Source of the DNA: Dickeya oryzae
GTDB taxonomy: Bacteria > Pseudomonadota > Gammaproteobacteria > Enterobacterales > Enterobacteriaceae
Direction: 5' to 3'
Length of the DNA: 64,000 nt
Assembly: GCF_009372235.1 (NCBI RefSeq)
Contig: NZ_SULL01000013.1
Location: 124,001 to 188,000 of the forward strand
How positions within the stretch are numbered: position 1 is the stretch's first letter; every line of letters begins with the position of its first letter. Under the pieces are notes generated by a model. It saw nothing but the letters and a program-made list of their open reading frames with translations, was not told where the DNA came from and searched no databases. This document shows positions 19,038 to 27,105 of this stretch, piece after piece. The position numbers were made by a program, and so were the translations under genes.

Positions 19038-19463
19038 TTATTTAATTCTCTTTCCCGACGCATCAATTACTCGCTCGCCATCCTCTTTAGTGAATTCGCC
19101 TTGTTGTGGGTCAGGCAAAATATCCAGCACTACTTCTGACGGGCGACATAGCCGGGTGCCAAGGGGCGTGACCACAATCGGGCGGTTAATCAATATGGGG
19201 TGAGCCAGCATAAAGGCGATCAACTGTTCATCGCTGAAGCTATCGTCAGCCAGACCTAACTCTTTGTAAGGTTCAACGTTTTGACGCAGCAACATACGCG
19301 GGGTGATACCCATCGCACGAATCAGCCCTTCAAGCTCCGCTTTAGAGGGCGGTGTTTCAAGGTAGTGAATAACGGTAGGTTCAACACCGCTATTGCGAAT
19401 CAGCGCCAGCGTATTGCGCGATGTGCCGCATGCCGGGTTGTGGTAAATAGTAATCTCTGTCAT
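19038..19463 (-). CDS. arsC: Glutaredoxin-dependent arsenate reductase ArsC
   Basis: 141 residues, the same length as E. coli ArsC. The catalytic Cys12 lies in HNPACGTSRN. The arginines that bind arsenate in the family are present in the expected regions (R60 in PRMLL, R94 in NRPIV, R107 in CRPSE by family numbering). The enzyme reduces arsenate to arsenite in the cytoplasm for export by ArsB. It is the last gene of arsRBC, 43 bases after arsB. Confidence 0.94.
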   Translation of the reverse strand: MTEITIYHNPACGTSRNTLALIRNSGVEPTVIHYLETPPSKAELEGLIRAMGITPRMLLRQNVEPYKELGLADDSFSDEQLIAFMLAHPILINRPIVVTPLGTRLCRPSEVVLDILPDPQQGEFTKEDGERVIDASGKRIK

Positions 19464-19506
19464 TGCCCTATTCTCTTTGAAAAGCCGATGCTGAAAACCG
19501 CATCGG

Positions 19507-20790
19507 TTAAATAGAAAGATGTATCGCCAGTGCGGCCAGCGTCACGAATAGCACCGGCAACGTCATCACCACACCAACACGGAAGTAATATCCCCAACTG
19601 ATGCGGATGTCTTTTTGCGCCAGTACGTGCAGCCACAACAATGTGGCAAGACTGCCGATAGGGGTCAGTTTGGGGCCTAAATCACAGCCAATAATATTGG
19701 CGTACGTCATGGCCTCACGGATGACACCATTAGCCGCAGAAGCATCAATCGACAATGCGCCGATAAGTACCGTCGGCATATTGTTCATCACTGATGACAA
19801 CACCGCCGTGAGGAAACCGGTGCCTATCGTCGCCACCCACAACCCTTGTGTGGCAAAATAATTCAGCACATGGGACAGGTAATTAGTCAGCCCGGCATTA
19901 CGCAGACCATATACCACCAGATACATGCCCAGTGAAAACACCACAATCTGCCAGGGCGCGCCGCGCAGTACACTGGTGGTATCAATCACCTTCCCTCGCC
20001 GGGCGACCAGCCAGAGGATCACGGCAGCGATCGTCGCGACTACGCTAACAGGCACCCCATGTGGCTCCAGCACAAAAAAGCCGCTTAACAACAGTGCTAA
20101 TACCCACCATCCTGCCTTGAACGTTTGCCTGTCACGAATAGCCGCCGCGGGCTCTTTCAGTTTGTCCAAATCGTAATCGGCCGGAATTTCCCGGCGGAAA
20201 AACAGGTGCAAGACGCCTAATGTGGCAACAACAGCGGCGATATTGACTGGAATCATGACCCGCGCATAGGTATTGAAACCGATACGGAAGTAATCCGCCG
20301 TGACGATATTAACCAGATTGGATACCACCAGCGGCAGGCTGGAGGTATCGGCGATAAATCCGGCAGCCATCACAAAGGCCAGTGTTGCACCGCGACTAAA
20401 GCCCAATGCAGTCAACATCGCCACCACAATCGGCGTCAGGATCAGGGCAGCACCATCATTCGCGAACAGCGCAGCCACCAGCGCCCCCAGCACAATCATC
20501 AAGGAGAACAGACGCTTGCCCCGCCCGTGTCCTTTGCGAGCCATGTGCAGCGCGGCCCACTCAAAAAAGCCAGACTTATCGAGCAGTAAGCTGATAATAA
20601 TGATCGCAATAAACGTGATAGTCGCATTCCAGACGATGTGCCATACCACGGGAATATCGTCTATGTGAATCACCCCGGTGGCCCAGGCCAACACAGCCCC
20701 GAACGACGCGCTCCAGCCAATCCCCAACCCGCGAGGTTGCCAGATGACCAGAATCAGCGTCAGTATAAAAACGGCTCCAGCCAGTACCAT
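19507..20790 (-). CDS. arsB: Arsenite efflux pump ArsB
   Basis: 427 residues with the hydrophobic profile of a 12-segment membrane protein. Conserved ArsB stretches include [13 protein letters not shown] near the N-terminus, [13 protein letters not shown] in the first half and [15 protein letters not shown] in the second half. The protein exports arsenite and antimonite. I chose the ATG at 20788-20790 because it matches the E. coli start (MLLAGAIF); an in-frame codon 7 residues upstream is possible. No arsA is present, so it works without the ATPase. Confidence 0.93.
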   Translation of the reverse strand: MVLAGAVFILTLILVIWQPRGLGIGWSASFGAVLAWATGVIHIDDIPVVWHIVWNATITFIAIIIISLLLDKSGFFEWAALHMARKGHGRGKRLFSLMIVLGALVAALFANDGAALILTPIVVAMLTALGFSRGATLAFVMAAGFIADTSSLPLVVSNLVNIVTADYFRIGFNTYARVMIPVNIAAVVATLGVLHLFFRREIPADYDLDKLKEPAAAIRDRQTFKAGWWVLALLLSGFFVLEPHGVPVSVVATIAAVILWLVARRGKVIDTTSVLRGAPWQIVVFSLGMYLVVYGLRNAGLTNYLSHVLNYFATQGLWVATIGTGFLTAVLSSVMNNMPTVLIGALSIDASAANGVIREAMTYANIIGCDLGPKLTPIGSLATLLWLHVLAQKDIRISWGYYFRVGVVMTLPVLFVTLAALAIHLSI

Positions 20791-20841
20791 GCCATGCCCC
20801 CATAAACACATATGAAATAACGAATATATAGAGATAAATTT

Positions 20842-21174
20842 TTATCCGCAAACCCGCTGATGCCCGAGTCGGCTTACCACACTTGTCACAGCATGCCGCT
20901 GGCTTAGCCAGGCCTGCTCAATAATCGCGGCACACCAAGCGGGGACATGCGGTGAAAGGCGATAATGAATCCATTTCCCCTGACGGCGATCCACTAACAG
21001 CCCGGCATCCCGTAATAGTGCAAGGTGGCGGGAAATCTTGGGTTGAGGCTCCTGTAAGCCTTCACACAAATCGCACACACATAACTCACCCGCTTCTCGC
21101 AGCAATAACACTATCGAAAGGCGGGTTTCATCAGACAGCGCCTTAAACAACTCCAGCGGGATCAACGTAGCCAT
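20842..21174 (-). CDS. arsR: ArsR metalloregulatory repressor
   Basis: 110 residues. It is a winged helix-turn-helix with the arsenite-binding triad C32, C34 and C37 in LCVCDLC, as in E. coli ArsR. The DNA-recognition helix is around QPKISRHLALLRDAGL. It represses arsRBC until arsenite binds. First gene of the operon, with a good ribosome site (GGGGAGGATATC) before the ATG. Confidence 0.94.
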   Translation of the reverse strand: MATLIPLELFKALSDETRLSIVLLLREAGELCVCDLCEGLQEPQPKISRHLALLRDAGLLVDRRQGKWIHYRLSPHVPAWCAAIIEQAWLSQRHAVTSVVSRLGHQRVCG

Positions 21175-21190
21175 GATATCCTCCCCAAAG

Positions 21191-21216
21191 CATCTTTATA
21201 TAGGTTAAAGCAGATG
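21191..21216 (-). promoter_or_regulatory. Candidate ArsR operator/promoter region
   Basis: An imperfect inverted repeat (CATCTTT at 21191-21197 and AAAGCAGATG at 21207-21216) lies 17-42 bases upstream of arsR. TTGCCA sits further upstream on the minus strand as a possible -35 box. The match to known ArsR sites is only partial. Confidence 0.35.
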
Positions 21217-21374
21217 TGTTTGTTATGGCAATATGTGGTTTGGCAGTCAATCACCTTTATACGAAGTTGGGTCGACACTACGTGTCCATAGCAAATCCAA
21301 GCTTCTTTTTATGATAGAATCAAGTAGTATCAATAGTAAGATTGAACATTATTTCAACTCTTTCAGATGACATC

Positions 21375-21781
21375 ATGAAGACGCTTGAAGAATTACGTCA
21401 GCAACTTATCGGTATTGGCGAAAAATTAGGTGGCGGGGTCCGCCCAAATGGGTATTTTATTATTCCTGATGCACCTGATGGTATGGCAACGCCCCATCTC
21501 GAAATTCATGATGATAAATACCATTATGTTGTCTGTGAAAGAGGTGTGGAGTTTTCTCGAAAAATCACCTCAAGTGAAGATGAAATCCTTTATTGGTTTG
21601 TCGAGTCAAGCGTCAGTGCCATCGCCTCCAGCATGGCTGCTAGCGAATGCCTCCCTAACGGTGAATCAGACGACTATATTTTAAAAAACAGTATGAATTG
21701 CTTAAATCAGTAAACCTGGCATGGGCAGAAAAAAAGCAAAGAGATTTCGTTGATATCCTTGTCAGTGAAATGAAAAAATGA
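21375..21781 (+). CDS. Imm63-family immunity protein, split by a -1 frameshift
   Basis: From the ATG at 21375 the protein resembles Imm63 immunity proteins of polymorphic toxin systems: PHLEIHDDKYHYVVCERG and the following DEILYWFVESSV are the family signature region. The zero frame ends early at 21711-21713 (112 residues). At 21683-21689 the sequence is A AAA AAC in the slippery phase. A -1 slip there continues the family-like helical C-terminus (QYELLKSVNLAWAEKK...) to a TGA at 21779-21781, giving 135 residues, the family's usual size. That stop overlaps the next start as ATGA. Either programmed frameshifting or a single-A deletion explains this. AT-rich; no matching toxin gene is visible. 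Confidence 0.75.
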
Positions 21782-22038
21782 GCGTGTTAGATGATGGTGG
21801 AAAGATGACAATTGTTTTTATACCCGCATTAATTTCACTACTAATGATGCGAGAAGATGAGGCAGGAAGGCCGCTAACAAGAGAAGAAGTAGAAACCATT
21901 CGGGATAACGCTACCGCAATAAATTTACCTGACGACGTTGCAATCAGTATGGCCGCCGAAAGAGGATATCATGATATATCCCCCGAACACGTCTGGGATG
22001 AATGGATATCATTTAAAATTAATAGGATAGAACTGTGA
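21778..22038 (+). CDS. Hypothetical protein of the immunity-gene cluster
   Basis: 86 residues. The ATG at 21778 overlaps the stop of the frameshifted Imm63 frame (ATGA), and its own stop overlaps the next start (GTGA), so three genes are translationally coupled. An internal ATG at 21805 is an alternative start. A hydrophobic N-terminal part (MTIVFIPALISLLMM) is followed by a charged helical region and DDVAISMAAERGYHDISPEHVWDEW. Small proteins of this type are, as I recall, common beside Rhs/CDI-type immunity genes. No function is known to me. Confidence 0.6.
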   Translation: MSVLDDGGKMTIVFIPALISLLMMREDEAGRPLTREEVETIRDNATAINLPDDVAISMAAERGYHDISPEHVWDEWISFKINRIEL

Positions 22039-22256
22039 AACATGAACTGTGGACGAATGAAGAAGGTCTGGATTTATTTTGCCTGGCAGGTAAAATGGGC
22101 GATGATGCCCGTAGCCTTCTTGAACCCGACTATAAATTAATCTGGACGTGTGAGGCAGACTGTTATTTTGAAACAATGACCAAATACTACGAATTTCGCA
22201 ACTGGGGTAAATATACAACTAATTTTCCTGAACATGATGAAAAAACATATAAATAA
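22035..22256 (+). CDS. Hypothetical protein of the immunity-gene cluster
   Basis: 73 residues starting at a GTG that overlaps the preceding stop (GTGA). The sequence LWTNEEGLDLFCLAGKMGDD followed by ARSLLEPDYKLIW and an aromatic, acidic second half (FETMTKYYEF, W, KYTT) belongs to a small conserved family I have seen annotated as hypothetical in enterobacteria. No signal peptide or membrane segment. Its position as third gene of the coupled cluster suggests an immunity or accessory role, which is inference. Confidence 0.6.
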   Translation: MKHELWTNEEGLDLFCLAGKMGDDARSLLEPDYKLIWTCEADCYFETMTKYYEFRNWGKYTTNFPEHDEKTYK

Positions 22257-22542
22257 TTAGGGCGGGAGTCAGATCAATAACAATGGTACAGTAAAATTAT
22301 TATTTTAAAATACCATAAACAGCATACTTCAATAAAATTTAGAATAGTGTCATGGAAAATCCATGCCACTAAATAATTACTACAAAAATATAATTAAACC
22401 ATACAATTAATTAAAATTAGATGTTCACCCACTAATATTCATAGCCTGATCACTATATCCCAGAAATGCTTTATTGCTATTTTTAGATCCTGTGCCATCT
22501 TTTATAAAACACAATGAAATCACTATAAAAGAGGTATCTGCC
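22257..22542. other. AT-rich intergenic region
   Basis: Very AT-rich sequence with no gene. It separates the immunity cluster from the chagasin-type gene. No clear promoter, terminator or toxin remnant was identified. Confidence 0.5.
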
Positions 22543-22677
22543 ATGCCATCTATGATGAATTATCACCTGCTTAATTTTCTGACATCTATGTTATTGAAAC
22601 CTACTGTTCCTTTCTTTCATCATACCGGTTTTCATGGCGGATATGACTGCCTGCTAATGCGAAAACACGGGCCGTAA
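22543..22677 (+). CDS. Possible small protein
   Basis: 44 residues from an ATG with AGAGG 8 bases upstream. The sequence MPSMMNYHLLNFLTSMLLKP has moderate hydrophobic character and the rest is His/Phe-rich. No family is recognised. The AT-rich setting makes chance frames of this size possible, so this is weak. Confidence 0.25.
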   Translation: MPSMMNYHLLNFLTSMLLKPTVPFFHHTGFHGGYDCLLMRKHGP

Positions 22678-22728
22678 TTGCCCTATTCAAGCCATATTTT
22701 GTATTCACGCTTATCTCTGGAGAGATTC

Positions 22729-23094
22729 ATGAAAAAATTTATGTTTGCAGTTGGTTTATTGTTCCCGCTGAGTGCTATGGCCGCTACCGCCGTAGAGAAT
22801 CAGCACAAAGACGTGAAAGTTGGCGAGCAGTTTGAGGTGACGCTGCCAGCGAACCCTAGCACGGGCTATACCTGGGCTATCAAGAAACTGCCCGACGTGG
22901 TGGTGTTGACGGGCAAGTCTTACAAGCCCGGTGCGGAGTGCCACGATAAAGTCGGCTGTGGTGGTCATGAAATGTTCCACTTCAAAGCAGTGAAAGCCGG
23001 TGTTGGCGATATTGACCTCTCTTACTCGCGCCCGTGGGAAAAACAACCTCAACCGGATGATAAGGAAGCAGTTATTAAGGTGACCGTGAAGTAA
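22729..23094 (+). CDS. Chagasin-type (inhibitor family I42) exported protease inhibitor
   Basis: 121 residues with a signal peptide (MKKFMFAVGLLFPLSAMA, cleavage expected after residue 18). The three inhibitory loops of the chagasin/ICP family are visible: NPSTGYTW, GCGGHEM and RPWE. These proteins block papain-like cysteine proteases by inserting the loops into the active site. The exported bacterial forms are thought to act in the periplasm or against host proteases. The ATG at 22729 has GGAGAG upstream and gives a complete signal peptide. It sits alone, followed by a strong hairpin. Confidence 0.88.
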   Translation: MKKFMFAVGLLFPLSAMAATAVENQHKDVKVGEQFEVTLPANPSTGYTWAIKKLPDVVVLTGKSYKPGAECHDKVGCGGHEMFHFKAVKAGVGDIDLSYSRPWEKQPQPDDKEAVIKVTVK

Positions 23095-23103
23095 GGTACG
23101 TTT

Positions 23104-23151
23104 GCCGTCAGGGGCCCGCCTACTTGATTTACCAGCCTCGCCCCTGACGGC
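23104..23151 (+). terminator. Hairpin after the chagasin-type gene
   Basis: A perfect 12-bp inverted repeat, GCCGTCAGGGGC and GCCCCTGACGGC, around a 24-base loop, starting 10 bases after the stop codon. There is only a short T-containing tail. Confidence 0.6.
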
Positions 23152-23356
23152 TGTTATCGCCAAACACCGCGTATTCCCCCACCCACCATTTATTCGGCTT
23201 TCTGTGCGACATGGTTACCACCATCGGTTGCCCCACATCCCTCCCCTGCCCAATACCGTAGTAGCAATGAAGCACGGGAAAGGCGCACCACAAGCTGTCG
23301 TATCATGGGGCAAAAAGCGCTAGATTAAGCCAACGAGGTATAACACGGGAAACACC

Positions 23357-23461
23357 ATGAGGTTTGATGACTGGTTATGGCGCAATAAACTGATTGCATT
23401 GCTGATTGTTGTCGTGGTGATTGAACTGCTGTTATTGTTGATCCCCTGGGATCACCCTTGA
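23357..23461 (+). CDS. Putative small single-span membrane protein
   Basis: 34 residues (MRFDDWLWRNKLIALLIVVV followed by VIELLLLLIPWDHP). A short charged head is followed by one continuous hydrophobic helix of about 18 residues, a typical small inner-membrane protein. The ribosome site (GGGAA) is weak. Not recognised. The amino-acid pattern is unlikely to be chance, but expression is unproven. Confidence 0.45.
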   Translation: MRFDDWLWRNKLIALLIVVVVIELLLLLIPWDHP

Positions 23462-23643
23462 GTCATGCCACCGGCATCAAGCCATAAGCAAATAAATCGT
23501 TCAGAGAATCCGTCAGTCTACGTAAGATAGGTATCATTATTACCGCCGGGCCCATACGGTTCATCAGGTGCAAGGCTCATTACTATAGCAATGCAATAAC
23601 TATAGCAATACAACACCATAGCAACACAATCACGAGGGTTCAC

Positions 23644-24177
23644 ATGAACAAGCCACATACCCCTTTGCTGGCGATTGCCTTGTCGCTGCTGTCGTTGACG
23701 GCGTCCGCCGCCGATGGCTACAAAAACCTGAAATTTGGGTCTTCCGCCGCCACTATCCGGCAACAGGCGAATTGTTCATTGCGCGGCCCGGAGACGATCA
23801 TGGGCCAGACGGTGTACATCTGCCCTGATTTCAGTTTTGCCGATAAGAAAACCCAGGCGATTTTCAGTTTCAACAATGACAAATTCAACCGTATGGCTAT
23901 CTCTATCACAATGGCCGAGCTACCAAGCGTCATCGAAGGGTTAAAAAGCAAATACGGTATGACGGCACCACTGTCCGCCAACGATGTGGATACCTTCATG
24001 AACAAGCCTAATACCCGCGTCACCGCCCGGTTCGACAAGAACACGATTACGCTGGTGTTCGATAACGGCATCGATAGTCAGAAGAATATCTACCTGGTGT
24101 ATAACGCTGAAAACAGTGTTAGCACCGGTCCGACGGCGGCACCAGCCAGCCGGGGCATCACCAAAGACGACCTGTAA
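23644..24177 (+). CDS. Hypothetical exported protein
   Basis: 177 residues with a clear signal peptide (LLAIALSLLSLTASA, cleavage after about residue 22). The mature part begins ADGYKNLKFGSSAATIRQQA and contains two cysteines (about C44 and C60) that could form a disulfide in the periplasm. A FSFNNDKFNRMAISI region resembles the beta-sheet layout of small periplasmic domains, where an N-terminal KFG(S/M)S-type motif often occurs. No named family recognised. A hairpin terminator follows. Confidence 0.7.
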   Translation: MNKPHTPLLAIALSLLSLTASAADGYKNLKFGSSAATIRQQANCSLRGPETIMGQTVYICPDFSFADKKTQAIFSFNNDKFNRMAISITMAELPSVIEGLKSKYGMTAPLSANDVDTFMNKPNTRVTARFDKNTITLVFDNGIDSQKNIYLVYNAENSVSTGPTAAPASRGITKDDL

Positions 24178-24186
24178 TATCGCGCT

Positions 24187-24214
24187 CCCGGTGCCGGGCA
24201 CCGGGCTCTTCTTC
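24187..24214 (+). terminator. Terminator after the exported hypothetical gene
   Basis: CCCGGT and ACCGGG form a GC-rich hairpin (inside a longer self-complementary stretch) followed by a pyrimidine-rich tail (CTCTTCTTC). It lies 10 bases after the stop. Confidence 0.6.
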
Positions 24215-24237
24215 TCTCAGCATCACCGCTATCACGC

Positions 24238-24356
24238 GGGTTTATCCAACATGTGGGTTTATCCAACATGTGGGTTTGTCCAACATGTGGGTTTGTCCAA
24301 CATGTGGGTTTGTCCAACATGTGGGTTTGTCCAACATGTGGGGTTATCCAGCATGA
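24238..24356. repeat. Seven 17-bp tandem repeats between two convergent genes
   Basis: The unit GGGTTTGTCCAACATGT is repeated without gaps: two copies with A instead of G at position 7 (24238-24271), four identical copies (24272-24339) and a degenerate seventh copy (24340-24356). The stop codon of the convergent glpM (TTA on this strand, 24344-24346) lies in the last copy. The unit length is not a multiple of three and there are no spacers, so this is a minisatellite and not a CRISPR array. Confidence 0.95.
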
Positions 24357-24685
24357 TAGACACTCCAGACTTTGACCAATACCGCCGCCGAAAAACCCCA
24401 GCACACCACCGCCAGTAACAGCGCAGGGGGCAGGCGCATCACACCGGTAAAGTAATAGAGCGATATCAGGTACACCAGATAAGGGATCACCGCCCAAATA
24501 CCGAACAGAATTGTGGCGCGCAGTGCTTCCACACCACGCTCCGTTCCCACGATGTAATGCGCAATCAACGCAAAGGTCGGAAACAGTGGCACCAGCCCGG
24601 CAATATAGTAATTACGGGTTTTGGCCAGCAGGCCAATCAAAACCACCACGAGTGCGCCCAGCGCCGCTTTTATCAGTAAGGCCAT
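24344..24685 (-). CDS. glpM: GlpM family inner-membrane protein
   Basis: 113 residues, strongly similar to E. coli GlpM (109 aa): shared LLAKTRNYYIAGLVPLFPTF and ALIAHYIVGTERG. Four hydrophobic segments are seen. GlpM is an inner-membrane protein of unclear function; in Pseudomonas a protein of this name affects alginate formation. The start MALLIKAALGALVV aligns with the family. The 3' end runs into the tandem repeats. Confidence 0.88.
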   Translation of the reverse strand: MALLIKAALGALVVVLIGLLAKTRNYYIAGLVPLFPTFALIAHYIVGTERGVEALRATILFGIWAVIPYLVYLISLYYFTGVMRLPPALLLAVVCWGFSAAVLVKVWSVYHAG

Positions 24686-24868
24686 ATTGATGATGTTCGG
24701 TTATCGGTTTGCTATTCGGCACGTCACACGTCCGCCCTTTCCGCCATCTTCATCCGGCGGCTATTGCTATATCTAACAGAAAATCCACGCAAAAACAGGA
24801 GGCGCGCTGTTTTTCTCAAAACCGCCCGCAAAACACACGGCAACATCACGAATGATTGAAAAATAAAA

Positions 24869-24889
24869 AGCCCCGATATTCTCGGGGCT
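24869..24889 (-). terminator. Terminator of the small heat-shock gene
   Basis: AGCCCCGA/TCGGGGCT hairpin followed on the minus strand by TTTTATTTTT. It lies about 30 bases after the stop. Confidence 0.88.
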
Positions 24890-24919
24890 ACACAGTGTAA
24901 CGATGGTGACACACACCGC

Positions 24920-25408
24920 TTAATGGGCGTGCTCAAGCGCCTTAGACGCTTGAGGATTACGGTTTTCAATGGCGATCTTCTTCGGTTTTTCGCTTTCAGG
25001 AATATCCTGCCGAAGGTTAACGGTCAGCAACCCGTTTTCCAGGTGGGCGCCTTCTACCTTGACATGCTCCGGTAGCGAATAACTGATGCTGAAATCCGTG
25101 CGATTGATCCCGCGGTAGAGCCAGCCTTCCTGATGTTGCGACGTTTCCGGTACGTCTTCACTGCGTTTGCCGCTAATGGTGAGCTGACCACCCTGTGTAT
25201 TGATCTCCAATTCCTCTTCGCGCCAGCCCGGTACACTCACCGTAATGCCGTAATGGGTGTCGTCAAGACGACGGATATCGTAGGATGGTGTCGCGCTAAG
25301 CGGCGTATCCCCCGTCAACTGGCTGAAAAGCCTGTCGATACGGTTGAAACGATCAGAGAACAGTGAGTCGGTAAACGCCGGAAATAAAGACACCGTTTTG
25401 AATGCCAT
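24920..25408 (-). CDS. Small heat-shock protein (Hsp20/alpha-crystallin family)
   Basis: 162 residues with an alpha-crystallin domain (about 55-140): YDIRRLDDTHYGITVSVPGW at its start and the ENGLLTVNL motif near its end. The N-terminus resembles IbpA (FNRIDRLFSQLTGD), and the protein is longer than E. coli IbpA (137 aa). It is an ATP-independent holdase chaperone. The ATG at 25406-25408 has a perfect AGGAGG. A sigma32-like -35 box lies upstream, and the ~85-base leader could include a thermosensor. It could be an additional ibpA-like paralog, so I give no symbol. Confidence 0.9.
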   Translation of the reverse strand: MAFKTVSLFPAFTDSLFSDRFNRIDRLFSQLTGDTPLSATPSYDIRRLDDTHYGITVSVPGWREEELEINTQGGQLTISGKRSEDVPETSQHQEGWLYRGINRTDFSISYSLPEHVKVEGAHLENGLLTVNLRQDIPESEKPKKIAIENRNPQASKALEHAH

Positions 25409-25490
25409 GGTTAACCTCCTGAATATATCGTGATACACATTCAAAAGTGCAAACCGCAAGGCAACAGCATTGTCTTGCTTTCACTCCTTC

Positions 25491-25518
25491 ATATAGATCC
25501 GTATCCGATTTTTTCAAG
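25491..25518 (-). promoter_or_regulatory. Candidate heat-shock (sigma32) promoter
   Basis: On the minus strand the -35 box CTTGAAA (25512-25518) is a perfect sigma32 match. The -10 region around 25491-25499 (ATCTATAT) is a weak match to the CCCCATnT consensus. The position, about 85 bases upstream of the heat-shock gene, fits. Confidence 0.5.
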
Positions 25519-25653
25519 GGGATTACTCAAGAAATCGACCAATAGGAAATCGACCAATAGAAAGGTGTGGGCATCCCTGCCCCGGTACACTTGGTTTACT
25601 CGATTTCCTGGCTTACGCGATTGAGGCGTTACAGCTATGCTTAAGCGCGGCGA

Positions 25654-26961
25654 CTATCCCCGAACGCGATGGCTATCCGGCAATACCCGATAGAGCGCCA
25701 GCGCCACCACAAAGGTCACTGGCGCGGAAAATGACTGTAACAGCGCGCTGCCATGCATCAACGCGACCCCGGCAATCACGCTCAGCAGCCAGGCGATAAG
25801 GCCGGTCGGATTAAATGCACGTATCGCCGTCGCGGCCGGTAGCGTGCGGTGACCAAGAATATGCGCCAGCGCCACACCAACCCACGCCACCACAAACACC
25901 CCTTGATAGGCCAGCGCCTGCAAAATATAGGCAAAAACATCTGCCAGCATCAGGCCATATACCACCGCGCCTACCACACAGGCCCAGACAATCTTGCGAT
26001 GGCGCAATCGAAACAGTCGGTCAAAAAACACCTGCATGTTGACGGTAGCCAAATAATAGTTGGCGGTATTGATACGTGTTTGTGTCACCCACACAAACAG
26101 TAATCCCCAGAAACCGAGCAGATTAAGGATATTAACCACGACGGCGGTTTCACTGACGCCATTTTGCTGGGCAAAACTACTGACCAGATAGATACCCACC
26201 GCACCATTGAGCAGGAAGGTGATCAGATAGAACGGCATACCGAAGTTAATGCGCGCATGATACTGACTGTCTTCCTGACGGCCGAACCGGGCGTAATCAA
26301 AGGTGTACATCATCAGGATCCACACCCCCATATAGTAGGTAAAACAGTTCCACCAACCATTGGCAGGCGGTGACACCGGGCCAAACGACAACCATTGCGG
26401 CTGATAGCCATAATGCTGGATAGACACCGCGACCGTCAGCGCCAGACCTAACAGATAAAACGGCAACAGTACGCCATTGAATTTATCCAGCCAGTGCTGC
26501 ACACTACCGAAGATCAACGGTACGCTGTAGAGCACCACCAGTAACGCCGCCCAGCGATAATCCAGCGCGGGAAACAGGTGATTGATAGCAAACGCGATCA
26601 CCGAGCCTTCAAACACGGCGTAATAAATCGCGGTAGAGAAAAAAATCAGCGTCGCCAATGCTGACCCCGCCTGACCGAACAACTGGCCGGAAAACGCCGC
26701 CACCGACAGGCCGCTGCGAATGGCAAAACGGCTAATCACCGCGTTGATCACACCGTAACACACCACGGAGAGCACCATGCCGATGATGGCATTGCGCGCA
26801 CCGTAATTCAGCGCCAGCGATGCACCGACCACAATGTAAAAAATAGCGCTGCACACCGCCCACCAGGCCATGGTCAGCGAGAGTTTGCCCATGCGCTCTG
26901 CGCCAGACACCGTATCGGCAGGCGTCACCACCTCCCCTTGTACTCCGGATATTTCAGCCAT
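25654..26961 (-). CDS. NCS1-type cytosine/purine permease family transporter
   Basis: 435 residues with about 12 hydrophobic segments and the NCS1 features (N-terminal MAWWAVCSAIFYIVVGASLA, the GSALATLIFFSTAIYYAVFE region, and TQTRINTANYYLATVN in the second half). Members import nucleobases, hydantoins or related ring compounds with sodium or protons. It lies on the same strand, 213 bases after pxpC, as the probable last gene of the pxp-type operon. A ring compound such as 5-oxoproline or a related lactam is therefore a reasonable guess for its substrate. Confidence 0.82.
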   Translation of the reverse strand: MAEISGVQGEVVTPADTVSGAERMGKLSLTMAWWAVCSAIFYIVVGASLALNYGARNAIIGMVLSVVCYGVINAVISRFAIRSGLSVAAFSGQLFGQAGSALATLIFFSTAIYYAVFEGSVIAFAINHLFPALDYRWAALLVVLYSVPLIFGSVQHWLDKFNGVLLPFYLLGLALTVAVSIQHYGYQPQWLSFGPVSPPANGWWNCFTYYMGVWILMMYTFDYARFGRQEDSQYHARINFGMPFYLITFLLNGAVGIYLVSSFAQQNGVSETAVVVNILNLLGFWGLLFVWVTQTRINTANYYLATVNMQVFFDRLFRLRHRKIVWACVVGAVVYGLMLADVFAYILQALAYQGVFVVAWVGVALAHILGHRTLPAATAIRAFNPTGLIAWLLSVIAGVALMHGSALLQSFSAPVTFVVALALYRVLPDSHRVRG

Positions 26962-27105
26962 ACACCCTCCACAGACCTGTCATTGATGTATCGTTGTTGA
27001 CGTTAATAAAGTTAACGTTAATGAACCTGCTGTCGCAGGTTTTCAGGCCGAACGCACCCGCCGTGGCAGGAATACCGCGCGGTCAATGATGCATTCGGTA
27101 TAATC

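Noticed and set aside
24238..24356. CRISPR-like repeats
   Set aside because: Units are only 17 bases and directly adjacent with no spacers, and no cas genes are present. It is a tandem minisatellite.
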